Below are positions 8,932-16,582 of a stretch of 41,071 bases of DNA, piece after piece. Position 1 is the first letter of the stretch. The number at the start of each line of letters is the position of its first letter. The notes under the pieces were generated by a model. It was not told where the DNA came from. It made no database searches and saw only the letters and a program-made list of their open reading frames with translations. Made by a program: the position numbers and the translations under genes. This DNA comes from CAJXVY01 sp031580995 (lineage in GTDB: Bacteria; Actinomycetota; Actinomycetes; Actinomycetales; Microbacteriaceae): assembly GCA_031580995.1 (NCBI GenBank), contig JAVLCC010000010.1, positions 1 to 41,071 on the forward strand. Reading direction: 5' to 3'.

Positions 8932-9149
8932 CAGTGGACCGTGATGCTTGTTACTTCGTAACCCGCTTCACTCACCGCGTTTTTTAGTTCAAGCTCTGGA
9001 ACAAACTCGGTCATTGAGACATCGGCTTTGCCTGTTTGGTGACTGACAACCACCTCAGTAACACCGTCTAGTTTCTCTAGTTCCTCAGCGACACTTTTCT
9101 CGCAGTGGTCGCAGGTCATTCCTTGGATATTAACTTCAACAAATTCCAT
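8931..9149 (-). CDS. copZ: Copper chaperone (heavy-metal-associated domain protein)
   Basis: A 72-residue single HMA domain protein with GMTCDHCEKSV, whose two cysteines bind Cu(I). This is the length and form of CopZ, which delivers copper to CopA. It is translationally coupled to copA by the TGATG overlap. Start choice: TAGACT (9156-9161) lies 6 nt before the ATG with no Shine-Dalgarno at usable distance, so the mRNA is probably leaderless. A near-perfect palindrome overlaps that -10. It lies 29 bp downstream of the PEP carboxykinase gene on the same strand but seems to have its own promoter. Confidence 0.92.
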   Translation of the reverse strand: MEFVEVNIQGMTCDHCEKSVAEELEKLDGVTEVVVSHQTGKADVSMTEFVPELELKNAVSEAGYEVTSITVH

Positions 9150-9150
9150 A

Positions 9151-9165
9151 GGTTCAGTCTAAACC
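9151..9165 (-). promoter_or_regulatory. Palindrome overlapping the copZA -10 element
   Basis: On the minus strand the sequence GGTTTAGACTGAACC (15 bp) has six of seven arm positions complementary around a central A. It contains the TAGACT -10 hexamer and ends one base before the copZ start codon. This is where a repressor would block a leaderless copper-inducible promoter. It does not look like the usual CsoR C/G-rich site, so the binding protein is unknown. Confidence 0.45.
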
Positions 9166-9177
9166 TCTTAGTCAAGA

Positions 9178-10968
9178 TCAGTTTTTGACTAATTCCTCTT
9201 CACGCTGAATTTCCAACTGGCTTCTGAGCCAATGAAGTTGTTTGGTCATTTCTTCCGGAAGCGCTAGACCGAATCCATCAAAAAAGCTCTCAATCATCTT
9301 TGTCTCTGCAAGCCATGACTCACTGTCAACATCCATGATTTTCTGCATGGTTTTTTCATCCAACTCAAGACCTTCGATGTTCAATTCGCCATTTGCAGGA
9401 ATTCGACCAATCGGAGTTGCCTGGCCTTTGTTTTTGTTTTCAAGCCTTCCGATAATCCAATCAATAACTCTCGTGTTCTCACTAAACCCTGGCCACATGA
9501 TCTTTCCGCTTTCATCTTTGCGGAACCAATTCACCTGGAAAATCTTTGGTGGGTTAGAAATCTCATTGCCAATGTTCAACCAGTGGTTCCAGTAATCGGC
9601 CATGTTGTATCCACAGAAGGGAAGCATTGCGAAAGGATCACGGCGCAATTGCCCAACAGGACCCTCAGCGGCAGCTGTTTGCTCACTGGCAATGGTTGCT
9701 CCCATGAACACGCCGTGATTCCAGTCACGTGATTCGGTAACCAGCGGCACGTTGGTTGCTCTTCTTCCGCCAAACAAAATGGCGTCTAACTCGAAACCTT
9801 CCGCTCTGTCCCAATCGGGGGCAACGGTTGGAGCCTGGGTCATTGGAACACAGAATCTTGAATTCGGATGCGCTGCTGGTTCATTGCTTTCTGGAGTCCA
9901 GTCGTTACCTTTCCAGTCTGTTAGGTGCGCAGGAGCATCACTTAGCCCCTCCCACCAAACATCACCGTCATCGGTAAGCGCGACGTTTGTGAAAACAGCG
10001 TTTTCCTTCATTGAATCAAGCGCGTGCTGGTTGGTTTTTGGTCCTGTCCCAGGAGCAACACCAAACAGTCCATATTCAGGGTTGATGGCCTTTAGCTTGC
10101 CGTTAGCGCTTTTGGCAATCCAAGTGATGTCATCACCGATGGTTTCAACTTTGTAGCCGGGAAGTGATGGCTTCAACATCGCCAGGTTTGTCTTTCCACA
10201 AGCCGATGGGAAGGCTGCAGCAACATTGAACTGCTTGCCTTCGGGGTTGGTAATCCTGATCAGCAGCATGTGTTCGGCAAGCCAGCCTTCATCTCTTGCC
10301 ATTGTGGAGCCGATTCTTAGGCTCATTGCTTTTTTGCCAAGCAGGCTGTTTCCACCGTATCCAGAACCAAAGCTCCAGATTTCTTTGGTCTCGGGAAACT
10401 GAACCACGTGCACATCTGGATTACAGGGCCAAGCAACATCTTCTTGGTTGTTTTCTAGCGGTGCTCCAACTGAGTGAACGGCTGGCACCCACTCCGCACC
10501 TTTTTCTATTTCTTCTAAAACCTTTGAGCTAACACGGGTCATGATCATCATTGATGAGACCACGTAAGCACTGTCAGTTAGTTCGATTCCGTAGCGGGCC
10601 TGGTCAGATCCGATTGGTCCCATGGAAAACGGAATCACATACATGGTTCTTCCACGCATTGAGCCTTCAAATAAACCGTTTAGTTTTTCACGCATTGCAT
10701 TTGGCTCAAACCAGTTGTTAGTTGGCCCTGCGTCTTGTTCTTTTTCTGAGCAGATAAAAGTTCGCTCTTCAACTCTGGCAACATCGGCCGGGTTGGTGCG
10801 CGCAAGGAAACTGTTTGGGCGCTTTTCTGGGTTTAGTGGAGTGAAGGTTCCGCGCTCAACCAAGAGCTGATTCAGTTCATCTTGTTCGGTTCCATCAATC
10901 CAGCGAATATCTTCTGGTTTGGTTAGGTTGGCTATTTCGCTAACCCAGTTTTCAATTTGTGTGTTCAT
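9178..10968 (-). CDS. pckG: Phosphoenolpyruvate carboxykinase (GTP)
   Basis: Converts oxaloacetate plus GTP to PEP, CO2 and GDP, the entry step of gluconeogenesis or, in some actinobacteria, an anaplerotic step. The 596-residue length matches the GTP-dependent class (about 600 aa). Diagnostic segments are present: the substrate loop SFGSGYGGNSLLGKKA, the P-loop with reactive cysteine FPSACGKTNLAML near residue 258, the metal/GTP motif IGDDITWI, and FGGRRATNVPLV. AGGGGA about 7 nt before the ATG is a good Shine-Dalgarno. The gene follows DUF4395 on the same strand after a 182-bp gap that contains small inverted repeats, so it probably has its own promoter. Confidence 0.96.
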   Translation of the reverse strand: MNTQIENWVSEIANLTKPEDIRWIDGTEQDELNQLLVERGTFTPLNPEKRPNSFLARTNPADVARVEERTFICSEKEQDAGPTNNWFEPNAMREKLNGLFEGSMRGRTMYVIPFSMGPIGSDQARYGIELTDSAYVVSSMMIMTRVSSKVLEEIEKGAEWVPAVHSVGAPLENNQEDVAWPCNPDVHVVQFPETKEIWSFGSGYGGNSLLGKKAMSLRIGSTMARDEGWLAEHMLLIRITNPEGKQFNVAAAFPSACGKTNLAMLKPSLPGYKVETIGDDITWIAKSANGKLKAINPEYGLFGVAPGTGPKTNQHALDSMKENAVFTNVALTDDGDVWWEGLSDAPAHLTDWKGNDWTPESNEPAAHPNSRFCVPMTQAPTVAPDWDRAEGFELDAILFGGRRATNVPLVTESRDWNHGVFMGATIASEQTAAAEGPVGQLRRDPFAMLPFCGYNMADYWNHWLNIGNEISNPPKIFQVNWFRKDESGKIMWPGFSENTRVIDWIIGRLENKNKGQATPIGRIPANGELNIEGLELDEKTMQKIMDVDSESWLAETKMIESFFDGFGLALPEEMTKQLHWLRSQLEIQREEELVKN

Positions 10969-11150
10969 TTGAATCCCCTTGTGGATTTTCTGGTCGAACA
11001 GTTCTTCTCGAAAGGATGGCTTTTCAGATTTCAGTGTTTTTTAAAAGGGGACTGTTTTTGCAGTCTAGGTTTTGGGGCTGTTTGCCCGGTTGTTCGAGAG
11101 AGGTGTTTCTCGATTAAGGTCAATCATAGTGAGTATTTAAAAATTCCGTT
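10969..11150 (-). promoter_or_regulatory. pckG upstream region with two short inverted repeats
   Basis: This non-coding stretch contains GACTG-TTTTTG-CAGTC (11050-11065) and TCGAGA (11094-11099) facing TCTCGA (11108-11113) across 8 bp. The first could be a weak terminator for the DUF4395 gene (on the minus strand it is followed by CCCCTTTT) or an operator. I could not place a convincing -35/-10 pair. No small ORF with family character was seen. Confidence 0.35.
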
Positions 11151-11666
11151 TTAGTGCTTAACTTCACAAACTCCACCACTGCAAAGCCTTGGAGGGGTTT
11201 TTGAAAAGCGCATGTGCAGCCAGCAGCCTGCGCAAAAACCAAATGCTGATTCAAAAAATAAAAAGCTGATGCAGATTCCACACAAAGCCAATGGAATTGG
11301 CCCCGATAAAGCCAACCAACCCATCGTGAAACAAGCTGTGACGACCATCCCAAAACCGATATACCAGGCTGTTTTCTTGGGCTCCGCATCCACCCACTCA
11401 GGAATCTGGTTGCGGGTGACGAATCTTCCAATGATCATCGACGGTGCATAACGATGACCAACAAAAAGCCTCAGGAACATATCCAGCATGAATAAAACAC
11501 CGAAGCCACGCATGGGTTGGAAATCATCTGTGACAGCTGCATACATCCAGGCTGCGAAGCCAATCAGAAACAAAATCCCAGCGGCAGCGCGAATCTCGCG
11601 CTCATTGAAAACAGGAAAATCGTATTCCCCGGTTTTTTCACCGAAACTAAAACTTGTGTTGCTCAC
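11151..11666 (-). CDS. DUF4395 family membrane protein
   Basis: A 171-residue protein with four membrane helices, with the DUF4395 hallmarks: an N-terminal PVFNEREIRAAAGILFLIGF segment, a central RLFVGHRYAPSMIIGRFVTR stretch, and a C-terminal helix ending in ESAFGFCAGCWLH. The CAGC dithiol and a second cysteine pair at the extreme C-terminus (LCSGGVC) suggest a thiol-redox function, as these proteins are often encoded near thioredoxin or rhodanese genes. No such neighbour is present here, so the role stays unassigned. It lies upstream of pckG on the same strand but is separated by 182 bp. Confidence 0.8.
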   Translation of the reverse strand: MSNTSFSFGEKTGEYDFPVFNEREIRAAAGILFLIGFAAWMYAAVTDDFQPMRGFGVLFMLDMFLRLFVGHRYAPSMIIGRFVTRNQIPEWVDAEPKKTAWYIGFGMVVTACFTMGWLALSGPIPLALCGICISFLFFESAFGFCAGCWLHMRFSKTPPRLCSGGVCEVKH

Positions 11667-11718
11667 CCGGCCAGCTTATTTTGAAATCAAAATTCATGCC
11701 CGGTATTGAAAATCACTG

Positions 11719-12543
11719 TCAGGAAACTGTGAAGTTGCCCGTGAGTTTCTCGGTGATTGCCCAAAGGTCTTTCGAAACTTCTAAATCTCGGCTGAGCTTA
11801 TTGCCCTTGATTTTTATGGGCTTTCCCCAAAGTTCTAAATTCGGTGCGAAAAACTCGCCGCCTTCGACATCATCTAATGCCGCTCTGATCTGGCTCCTTG
11901 CTCCCTGGGCTGGGGATTGAGCAAAAACATGCAATCTTGTTGGGTAGTGAACCTGCAAACCTGTTGATGCCCAACCAGGATGGGCGATAACTGATTTGAC
12001 TTTGCTGCCAGCTTGTTTGGCGCGGATGTCTAGTTCACGACCAAAATGTGTGCAGGCAAGCTTGGTATCGGCATATCTTTGCCAACGGTCATAATCCGCA
12101 TCTTTCCCAGAAAGCTCGTTTTCATCTTTGATCGCTTTTCCATTTCTGTGAACGGTGGAGCTTAGGTGAATAACCCTTGGGGAGTCTGATTTGGATAACT
12201 TCTCCCACAAAAGCTTGGTCAATAAAAAGTGCCCAAGATGATTGGTCGCCATTTGTAATTCATGACCCTGAGCAGAGAGGGCATGCGGGGTTCCCATTTG
12301 ACCTGCGTTGTTGATTAGCAAATCGATGTTTGTTAGTTGCCCCGCGAGAGATTCAACATCTTCGAAATTACTGATGTCATTAGCAATCCAGCTGAGCTTA
12401 TTTGAGTTCAGCTTGTTCTCGGCGTTTACTAATTTCTGCTGGTTTCGACCAGTGATGATTACTTCGTAGTCTTTTGCAAGTAACGCCTTGGCTGTTTCCA
12501 AACCCAAACCGCTGCTTCCACCCGTTATCAATGCTGTTGGCAT
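11719..12543 (-). CDS. Short-chain dehydrogenase/reductase
   Basis: A 274-residue NAD(P)-dependent oxidoreductase of the SDR superfamily (Rossmann fold). The cofactor loop TGGSSGLGLETAK is at residues 7-19, NNAG stabilises the sheet, the catalytic serine is in VIHLSSTVHRNG, and the active-site pair is in RYADTKLACTHF (Tyr-x3-Lys). The sequence resembles the retinol dehydrogenase/WW-oxidoreductase-like SDRs, but the substrate cannot be given. Its ATG directly follows the stop of the upstream hydrolase gene (TAAATG), which implies translational coupling and possibly a shared pathway. Confidence 0.88.
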   Translation of the reverse strand: MPTALITGGSSGLGLETAKALLAKDYEVIITGRNQQKLVNAENKLNSNKLSWIANDISNFEDVESLAGQLTNIDLLINNAGQMGTPHALSAQGHELQMATNHLGHFLLTKLLWEKLSKSDSPRVIHLSSTVHRNGKAIKDENELSGKDADYDRWQRYADTKLACTHFGRELDIRAKQAGSKVKSVIAHPGWASTGLQVHYPTRLHVFAQSPAQGARSQIRAALDDVEGGEFFAPNLELWGKPIKIKGNKLSRDLEVSKDLWAITEKLTGNFTVS

Positions 12544-13143
12544 TTAGCTCCTTAGAAGATCCTCTGGGTTATTGCTATCAATCCAGTCAATTAGCCCCTG
12601 CCAATTGCCCCAGCCATCTTCATGGCTGAAATGCCCAGCACCTGGAAAAACCAAAGGTTTCATATTCCAAACATCACCATAGGTTTTTTGAATTCCTTTC
12701 GGAAGCCAGTGATCGTTATCTCCTGCAATGATTTGAAACTCATTTGCTTTGGCTTTGATTGCTGGCAAAACAGCAGGGTGGGTGATATCAACCGGGTCCC
12801 CCTTGATGCCATCTGCTTTATCAGTCAAAGAAGTATCGGGAGGGGCAACAAACAGCACCCTGTCAAAACTTGTTATTGAATCACTCATGGCTGCCACCAA
12901 CCAGTTCAAACAACCAAGCGAGTGTGCGATGGCGATTTTCTCACCCTCACCGAATTCATCCATCATCTGGTTTTCTTGGATGAGTAACTCTTGCCACTCA
13001 GCTGGGTCCGGGGTGTCAGGGGAGGGAAACTGTGGATACCAAACCTGGTAGCCCTTTTTTCTAAACTCGTTTTGAGCTAGGCGGTGCCAATGACCCAAGG
13101 GTCTTTTATTGGTCCAGCCGTGAAGAAAAATAATTCGTTTCAT
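12544..13143 (-). CDS. RBBP9/YdeN-type alpha/beta hydrolase
   Basis: A 199-residue serine hydrolase of the small RBBP9/YdeN family. The oxyanion region is IIFLHGWTNKRPLGHW near the N-terminus, followed by the family stretch YPQFPSPDTPDPAEW. The nucleophile elbow is IAHSLGCLNWL, the acid is in IIAGDNDHWLP, and the histidine is in FPGAGHFSHEDGWG. The members' substrates are poorly known. TAGGCT (13152-13157) lies 8 nt before the ATG, consistent with a leaderless start. It forms a two-gene unit with the SDR gene immediately downstream and is divergent from the lipoprotein gene. Confidence 0.85.
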   Translation of the reverse strand: MKRIIFLHGWTNKRPLGHWHRLAQNEFRKKGYQVWYPQFPSPDTPDPAEWQELLIQENQMMDEFGEGEKIAIAHSLGCLNWLVAAMSDSITSFDRVLFVAPPDTSLTDKADGIKGDPVDITHPAVLPAIKAKANEFQIIAGDNDHWLPKGIQKTYGDVWNMKPLVFPGAGHFSHEDGWGNWQGLIDWIDSNNPEDLLRS

Positions 13144-13279
13144 TTGTTTTTAGCCTAAGGGTGAATTTCAGTTAGTTCTCTTTATTTACTAACTGTTGAC
13201 CTCACAGAATCCTTTCAGCGTTGAATGCGGGGTAAGCACTTGTTTGACTGCAATACTTTTGCTGAACAAAGGTCTGGTT

Positions 13280-14101
13280 GTGCGAAAAATCCTTTTACCC
13301 CTAGCGATACTTGGTCTGCTTGCCGGGTGCGCTCAGCCTGAACCCACAGATCCAGTTATTGATCAACCGGAACCAGAAGTGAGTGAACCAGGCCCGGTTG
13401 AACAAGAACCTGCCGAACCTCAAGCCCTCGAACTGATTGAAGTAATCGAGTTAGTGGATAAAGCAATTATTTGTGATGAAGCAGATGAGGTTTTCGAAGG
13501 GGATTTCCAAACAATTATTTGTGACCAGGGAGTGATCAGGGTCTGGGAAGAGCAATTACCTGCTGAAGCCTTTGGGCCATGGCCTGTTTGGTGTCAACCA
13601 GCACTGGCTGCCGGTGATGAGCCTGAGTTTGAAGTGGTTTATGGGTTGAATTACATTGTTGAAAACCACAACACGGATTCCGCGGGTCTTGCCGAGCATC
13701 CTGAAATAAGCAATCTGTGTGTGGATCTGAGCGAGCTTCCGATGAATCAAATTGATGCGGATTATCAAACCACCTATGGGTTTCTAACAGGCCTTGCCGA
13801 TGCAGGGTTGTGTTTTGAGCCAACCGAAATAGTTCCCGGAAGCATAGATGCCCATATCTGCTCTGGCTTCGGTGCCCAAGAGGAGCGCTTTCAGCTTTGG
13901 TTAGAAACTGGTGAGATTGACTCTTTGGTCGAGGCTTATAGGGCCGAATGCGGTCAGGGGATTGTTGGCACCTATGGAGATGACTGGGTCATGACAAGTT
14001 TTGAAGGGGAGTTGCTCGTTGGCCCACAGACCCTCGAAGAGCTACTATCGCTTGCTTCCCCGGTTCCGTTTTCAGGATTGTGTGGAGAAGAACTGGGCTA
14101 G
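13280..14101 (+). CDS. Lipoprotein of unknown function
   Basis: From the GTG at 13280 (AAAGG about 8 nt upstream) the protein is 273 residues. It begins with a basic start, a hydrophobic stretch and the lipobox LLAGC, placing the lipidated cysteine at residue 17. An open frame from a TTG at 13196 would bury the signal peptide, so it is rejected. The next ~35 residues are Pro/Glu-rich linker (QPEPTDP, EPEVSEPG), a typical spacer from the membrane. The acidic globular part contains several spaced cysteines, including IICDEAD, IICDQGV, VWCQP and NLCVDL, suggesting disulfides outside the cell. I recognise no family. The 3' end overlaps arsR by 30 bp in convergent orientation. Confidence 0.8.
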   Translation: MRKILLPLAILGLLAGCAQPEPTDPVIDQPEPEVSEPGPVEQEPAEPQALELIEVIELVDKAIICDEADEVFEGDFQTIICDQGVIRVWEEQLPAEAFGPWPVWCQPALAAGDEPEFEVVYGLNYIVENHNTDSAGLAEHPEISNLCVDLSELPMNQIDADYQTTYGFLTGLADAGLCFEPTEIVPGSIDAHICSGFGAQEERFQLWLETGEIDSLVEAYRAECGQGIVGTYGDDWVMTSFEGELLVGPQTLEELLSLASPVPFSGLCGEELG

Positions 14102-14422
14102 TTTTTTCCAAGCCTCTGGGTTCAATCGATACCAAGACCAGGTTCCGCGTTTTTCTTTATCCAAAACCCCAGCAGCAACAAGCTTTGACATGTGGTGAGA
14201 AACGGTTGGTTGGGTGAGCCCCAATGGGTCAGTGAAATCACAAACACACAGTTCGTGATTTTCACTGTTTGCAATCATCGCCAAGATCTGAATTCGGTTT
14301 GGATCTGACAGGGCTTTCATAAGCGTTGCTGTGTCCTCGGCGGTTTCCCTGGCAAGGGCCGGCTCAGTTGATGTTGGGCAGCATGCCTCCAACTCAGATG
14401 AAATCTGCAATAACTGTCTCAT
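14072..14422 (-). CDS. arsR: ArsR family arsenic-responsive repressor
   Basis: A 116-residue winged-helix repressor of the ArsR/SmtB family. The recognition helix region is LTQPTVSHHMSKLVAAGVL. It carries two sets of cysteines: vicinal Cys14-Cys15 (ACCPT) near the N-terminus, and Cys59 and Cys61 in ELCVCDF. Vicinal N-terminal cysteines plus one near position 55 form the As(III) site of Corynebacterium ArsR, while CxC in the helix is the E. coli type, so both are present here. ATG at 14422 with GAGG 6 nt upstream is preferred to the TTG at 14434. It is divergent from the aquaporin-arsC unit, which it should repress. Confidence 0.92.
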   Translation of the reverse strand: MRQLLQISSELEACCPTSTEPALARETAEDTATLMKALSDPNRIQILAMIANSENHELCVCDFTDPLGLTQPTVSHHMSKLVAAGVLDKEKRGTWSWYRLNPEAWKKLAQFFSTQS

Positions 14423-14463
14423 TCTCAACCTCAATATCGATGAATATCTATATACTCTAACTC
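14423..14463. promoter_or_regulatory. arsR / aqpS divergent promoter and probable ArsR operator
   Basis: The 41-bp region holds TATACT (14451-14456) exactly 7 nt before the GTG of the aquaporin gene, a leaderless-type promoter. A repeated ATATC element at 14434-14438 and 14444-14448, in ATATCGATGAATATCTATAT, could be the repressor site. Binding here would cover both promoters. Confidence 0.5.
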
Positions 14464-15132
14464 GTGTCTACCGTCTCCAAAGAATACCCCAGACTTTTCG
14501 CAGAATTGATTGGCACCATGTTGCTGGTCGCAACCGTGGTGGGTTCTGGGATCATGGCGCAGAATCTTTCTGATGATATTGGTGTGCAGCTGACCATGAA
14601 TATGTTGGCCACAGTTTTCGTATTGTTTTTACTCATCTCCATGTTGGGACCCATTAGCGGTGCTCATTTCAATCCAGCGGTTTCCTTTATTTTCTTGATC
14701 ACTCGGGGAATTGGTCTTGGGATGTTTTTTCTTTATGTTCTAGCGCAGCTAATTGGTGGGTTTTTGGGATCCGTGATTGCCAATGCAATGTTTGATATCC
14801 CAACCGTGATCTCCTCCAGAGACAGGCTGGATGCAGGCGCACCGCTATCAGAAATCATCGCAACCGCAGGATTGATCTTGACGATTTTGCTTTTGATCAA
14901 ACACAACAGGGACTTGGTTGCAGTTGGGGTTGCCACTTGGATTGGTGCCGCTTATATCTTTACTTCATCTACTAGCTTCGCTAACCCAGCAGTTACTTTT
15001 GGAAGAATTTTTAGTGAGAGTTTTGCAGGGATAGAACCGGTGAGTGCGGCGGTGTTTACCTTATGGCAACTTCTGGGGGCTTTAGTCGGTTTCGGAATTT
15101 ACAAAATATTAGAAAGGGAAACCAATGGATAA
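14464..15132 (+). CDS. aqpS: Aquaporin/MIP family channel in arsenic operon
   Basis: A 222-residue channel of the major intrinsic protein family with six helices and the two pore half-helices marked by NPA boxes: GAHFNPAVSF and SFANPAVTFGR. The arginine after the second NPA belongs to the selectivity filter. Placed between a divergent arsR and an overlapping arsC, it matches the AqpS arrangement known from Sinorhizobium, where arsenite made by ArsC leaves the cell through the channel down its gradient. The gene symbol follows that precedent and is an inference from context. The start is GTG with a leaderless -10. The 3' end overlaps arsC by 8 bp. Confidence 0.85.
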   Translation: MSTVSKEYPRLFAELIGTMLLVATVVGSGIMAQNLSDDIGVQLTMNMLATVFVLFLLISMLGPISGAHFNPAVSFIFLITRGIGLGMFFLYVLAQLIGGFLGSVIANAMFDIPTVISSRDRLDAGAPLSEIIATAGLILTILLLIKHNRDLVAVGVATWIGAAYIFTSSTSFANPAVTFGRIFSESFAGIEPVSAAVFTLWQLLGALVGFGIYKILERETNG

Positions 15133-15532
15133 AAAAGCAAGCGTGATGTTTGTCTGTGTTCACAACGCAGGAAGATCACAAATGGCCGCAGGGTTTATGA
15201 AACACCTAGCGGGTGATCGAGTTGAGATTCGCAGTGCTGGAACAGCACCGGCTGATTCCATCAACCCAAGCGTTGTCGAGGCAATGCAGGAGGAGGGAAT
15301 CGATATCAGCCAGAACTCTCCAAAGATATTGACTACTGAGGATGTGAAAGATAGTGATTATGTAATCACCATGGGTTGCGGGGATGAGTGTCCATTTTTC
15401 CCAGGTAAGACCTATTTGGATTGGCCATTGGAAGACCCAGCCGGTCAGGGTGTTGATGCAATCAGGCCAATCAGGGATGAGATTCGTTCAAAGATTGAAG
15501 CGTTGATTTCTGAAATTGATGCAAAAAACTAG
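15125..15532 (+). CDS. arsC: Arsenate reductase, low-molecular-weight phosphatase type
   Basis: Reduces arsenate to arsenite in the cytoplasm. The 135-residue protein starts with the phosphatase loop CVHNAGRSQMAAGF (Cys-x5-Arg), which binds the oxyanion. It contains the conserved TMGCGDECPFFPG segment, whose cysteines can take part in the redox relay, and ends with WPLEDPAG and a family-type C-terminus. In actinobacteria this class usually uses mycothiol/mycoredoxin or thioredoxin for turnover, and which one applies cannot be read here. It overlaps the aquaporin gene by 8 bp, so reductase and channel are co-expressed. Confidence 0.93.
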   Translation: MDKKASVMFVCVHNAGRSQMAAGFMKHLAGDRVEIRSAGTAPADSINPSVVEAMQEEGIDISQNSPKILTTEDVKDSDYVITMGCGDECPFFPGKTYLDWPLEDPAGQGVDAIRPIRDEIRSKIEALISEIDAKN

Positions 15533-15535
15533 TAA

Positions 15536-15566
15536 TTGACAAACTAGTTAGGTTTACCTAACCTAT
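15536..15566 (+). promoter_or_regulatory. Iron-uptake promoter with IdeR/DtxR box
   Basis: TTAGGTTTACCTAACCTAT (15548-15566) matches the 19-bp IdeR/DtxR consensus TTAGGTTAGSCTAACCTAA at 16 of 19 positions. A perfect TTGACA (15536-15541) stands in front as a -35 box, and the box covers the position of the -10, so iron-loaded repressor would block transcription. It precedes the iron ABC importer genes, and AGGAG before the ATG at 15594 gives a good ribosome-binding site. Confidence 0.85.
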
Positions 15567-15593
15567 TCAGAGTAATCACTGAATAGGAGAGAG

Positions 15594-16574
15594 ATGCTCA
15601 AAAAATCAATTGCTGTTCTGGCCGTTTCAACACTTGGACTAACCGGGTGTGCTGCCACCGAGGAATCATTGACCCTTTATTCCGGTCGAAAAGAAAACTT
15701 AGTCCAGCCACTGCTTGATCAATTCACTGAAGACACAGGAATTGAAGTTGAGGTGCGCTATGCCGGCACAAGTGAAACAGCGGCACTGATTTTAGAAGAG
15801 GGAGAGAACACCCAGGCGGATGTGTTTTTGGGTGTTGGAGGAGCAGCTTTGGGAGCGCTCAGCAGAGGCGGAGCCTTTGTTGAAATCGATCAAGAGATTT
15901 TGGATTTGGTTCCAGCCAAATTTCGCTCAGTGGACGATGACTGGGTCGGAACAAGTGGTCGAGCACGAATCATGGTTTATAACAAAGAAAACGTCACACA
16001 GATCCCATCCAGCGTGATGGAGCTATCCAACCCAGAGTGGGAAGACCGAATCGCCATCGCCCCAAGCTATGGATCTTTCCAAGCGTTTGTGACCGCCATG
16101 CGAGTTATCGAAGGCGATGAAAAAGCACTTCAGTGGTTGAGTGCGATGAGTGAGAACGCATTGATTTTCAATAAAGACGAAGAGGTTATGGAAGCGGTTG
16201 AGAGTGGGACTGCGGATGCAGGTTTGGTCAATCACTATTACTTTTACCGCAGGGGAGTTGAGGATGGTTTTGAAAACCTAATCAGTGAGGCAGGATTTTT
16301 CACATCTAACGATGTTGGAAACCTAGTCAATGTCGCTGGAGCAGGAATGCTCAATGACTCAGAACAGGCGAAGGCATTCATTGAATACCTGCTCAGTGAT
16401 GCCGGGCAGCAGTATTTCTCTGACGAGACAATGGAGTATCCATTGACATCTGGCGTCCAGCCAAGTGAGAAATTGATTCCTTTGGATCAGGTGCCAACAG
16501 CTGAGCTTGACCTCAATGACATCGACCAGTTGGATAGGACTTTGGAATTGATGCGTGAAGCAGGATTGCTCTAG
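15594..16574 (+). CDS. Iron(III) ABC transporter substrate-binding lipoprotein
   Basis: A 326-residue periplasmic-type binding protein of the FbpA/FutA family, tethered by a lipidated Cys19 (lipobox LTGC). The fold start LTLYSGRKENLVQPLLDQF and RYAGTSETAALIL match ferric-binding proteins. The tyrosine cluster NHYYFYRRG near residue 210 supplies the iron ligands in this family. The C-terminal DAGQQYFSDETMEYPLTSGV is also conserved. It captures Fe(III) for the permease and ATPase encoded next. An IdeR-type box directly upstream supports iron-repressed expression. Confidence 0.93.
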   Translation: MLKKSIAVLAVSTLGLTGCAATEESLTLYSGRKENLVQPLLDQFTEDTGIEVEVRYAGTSETAALILEEGENTQADVFLGVGGAALGALSRGGAFVEIDQEILDLVPAKFRSVDDDWVGTSGRARIMVYNKENVTQIPSSVMELSNPEWEDRIAIAPSYGSFQAFVTAMRVIEGDEKALQWLSAMSENALIFNKDEEVMEAVESGTADAGLVNHYYFYRRGVEDGFENLISEAGFFTSNDVGNLVNVAGAGMLNDSEQAKAFIEYLLSDAGQQYFSDETMEYPLTSGVQPSEKLIPLDQVPTAELDLNDIDQLDRTLELMREAGLL

Positions 16575-16582
16575 GAGTTGAT

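Noticed and set aside
13196..13279. Upstream TTG start for the 13.3-kb lipoprotein
   Set aside because: It would place 28 residues before a clear lipoprotein signal peptide; the GTG at 13280 has AAAGG at good distance.
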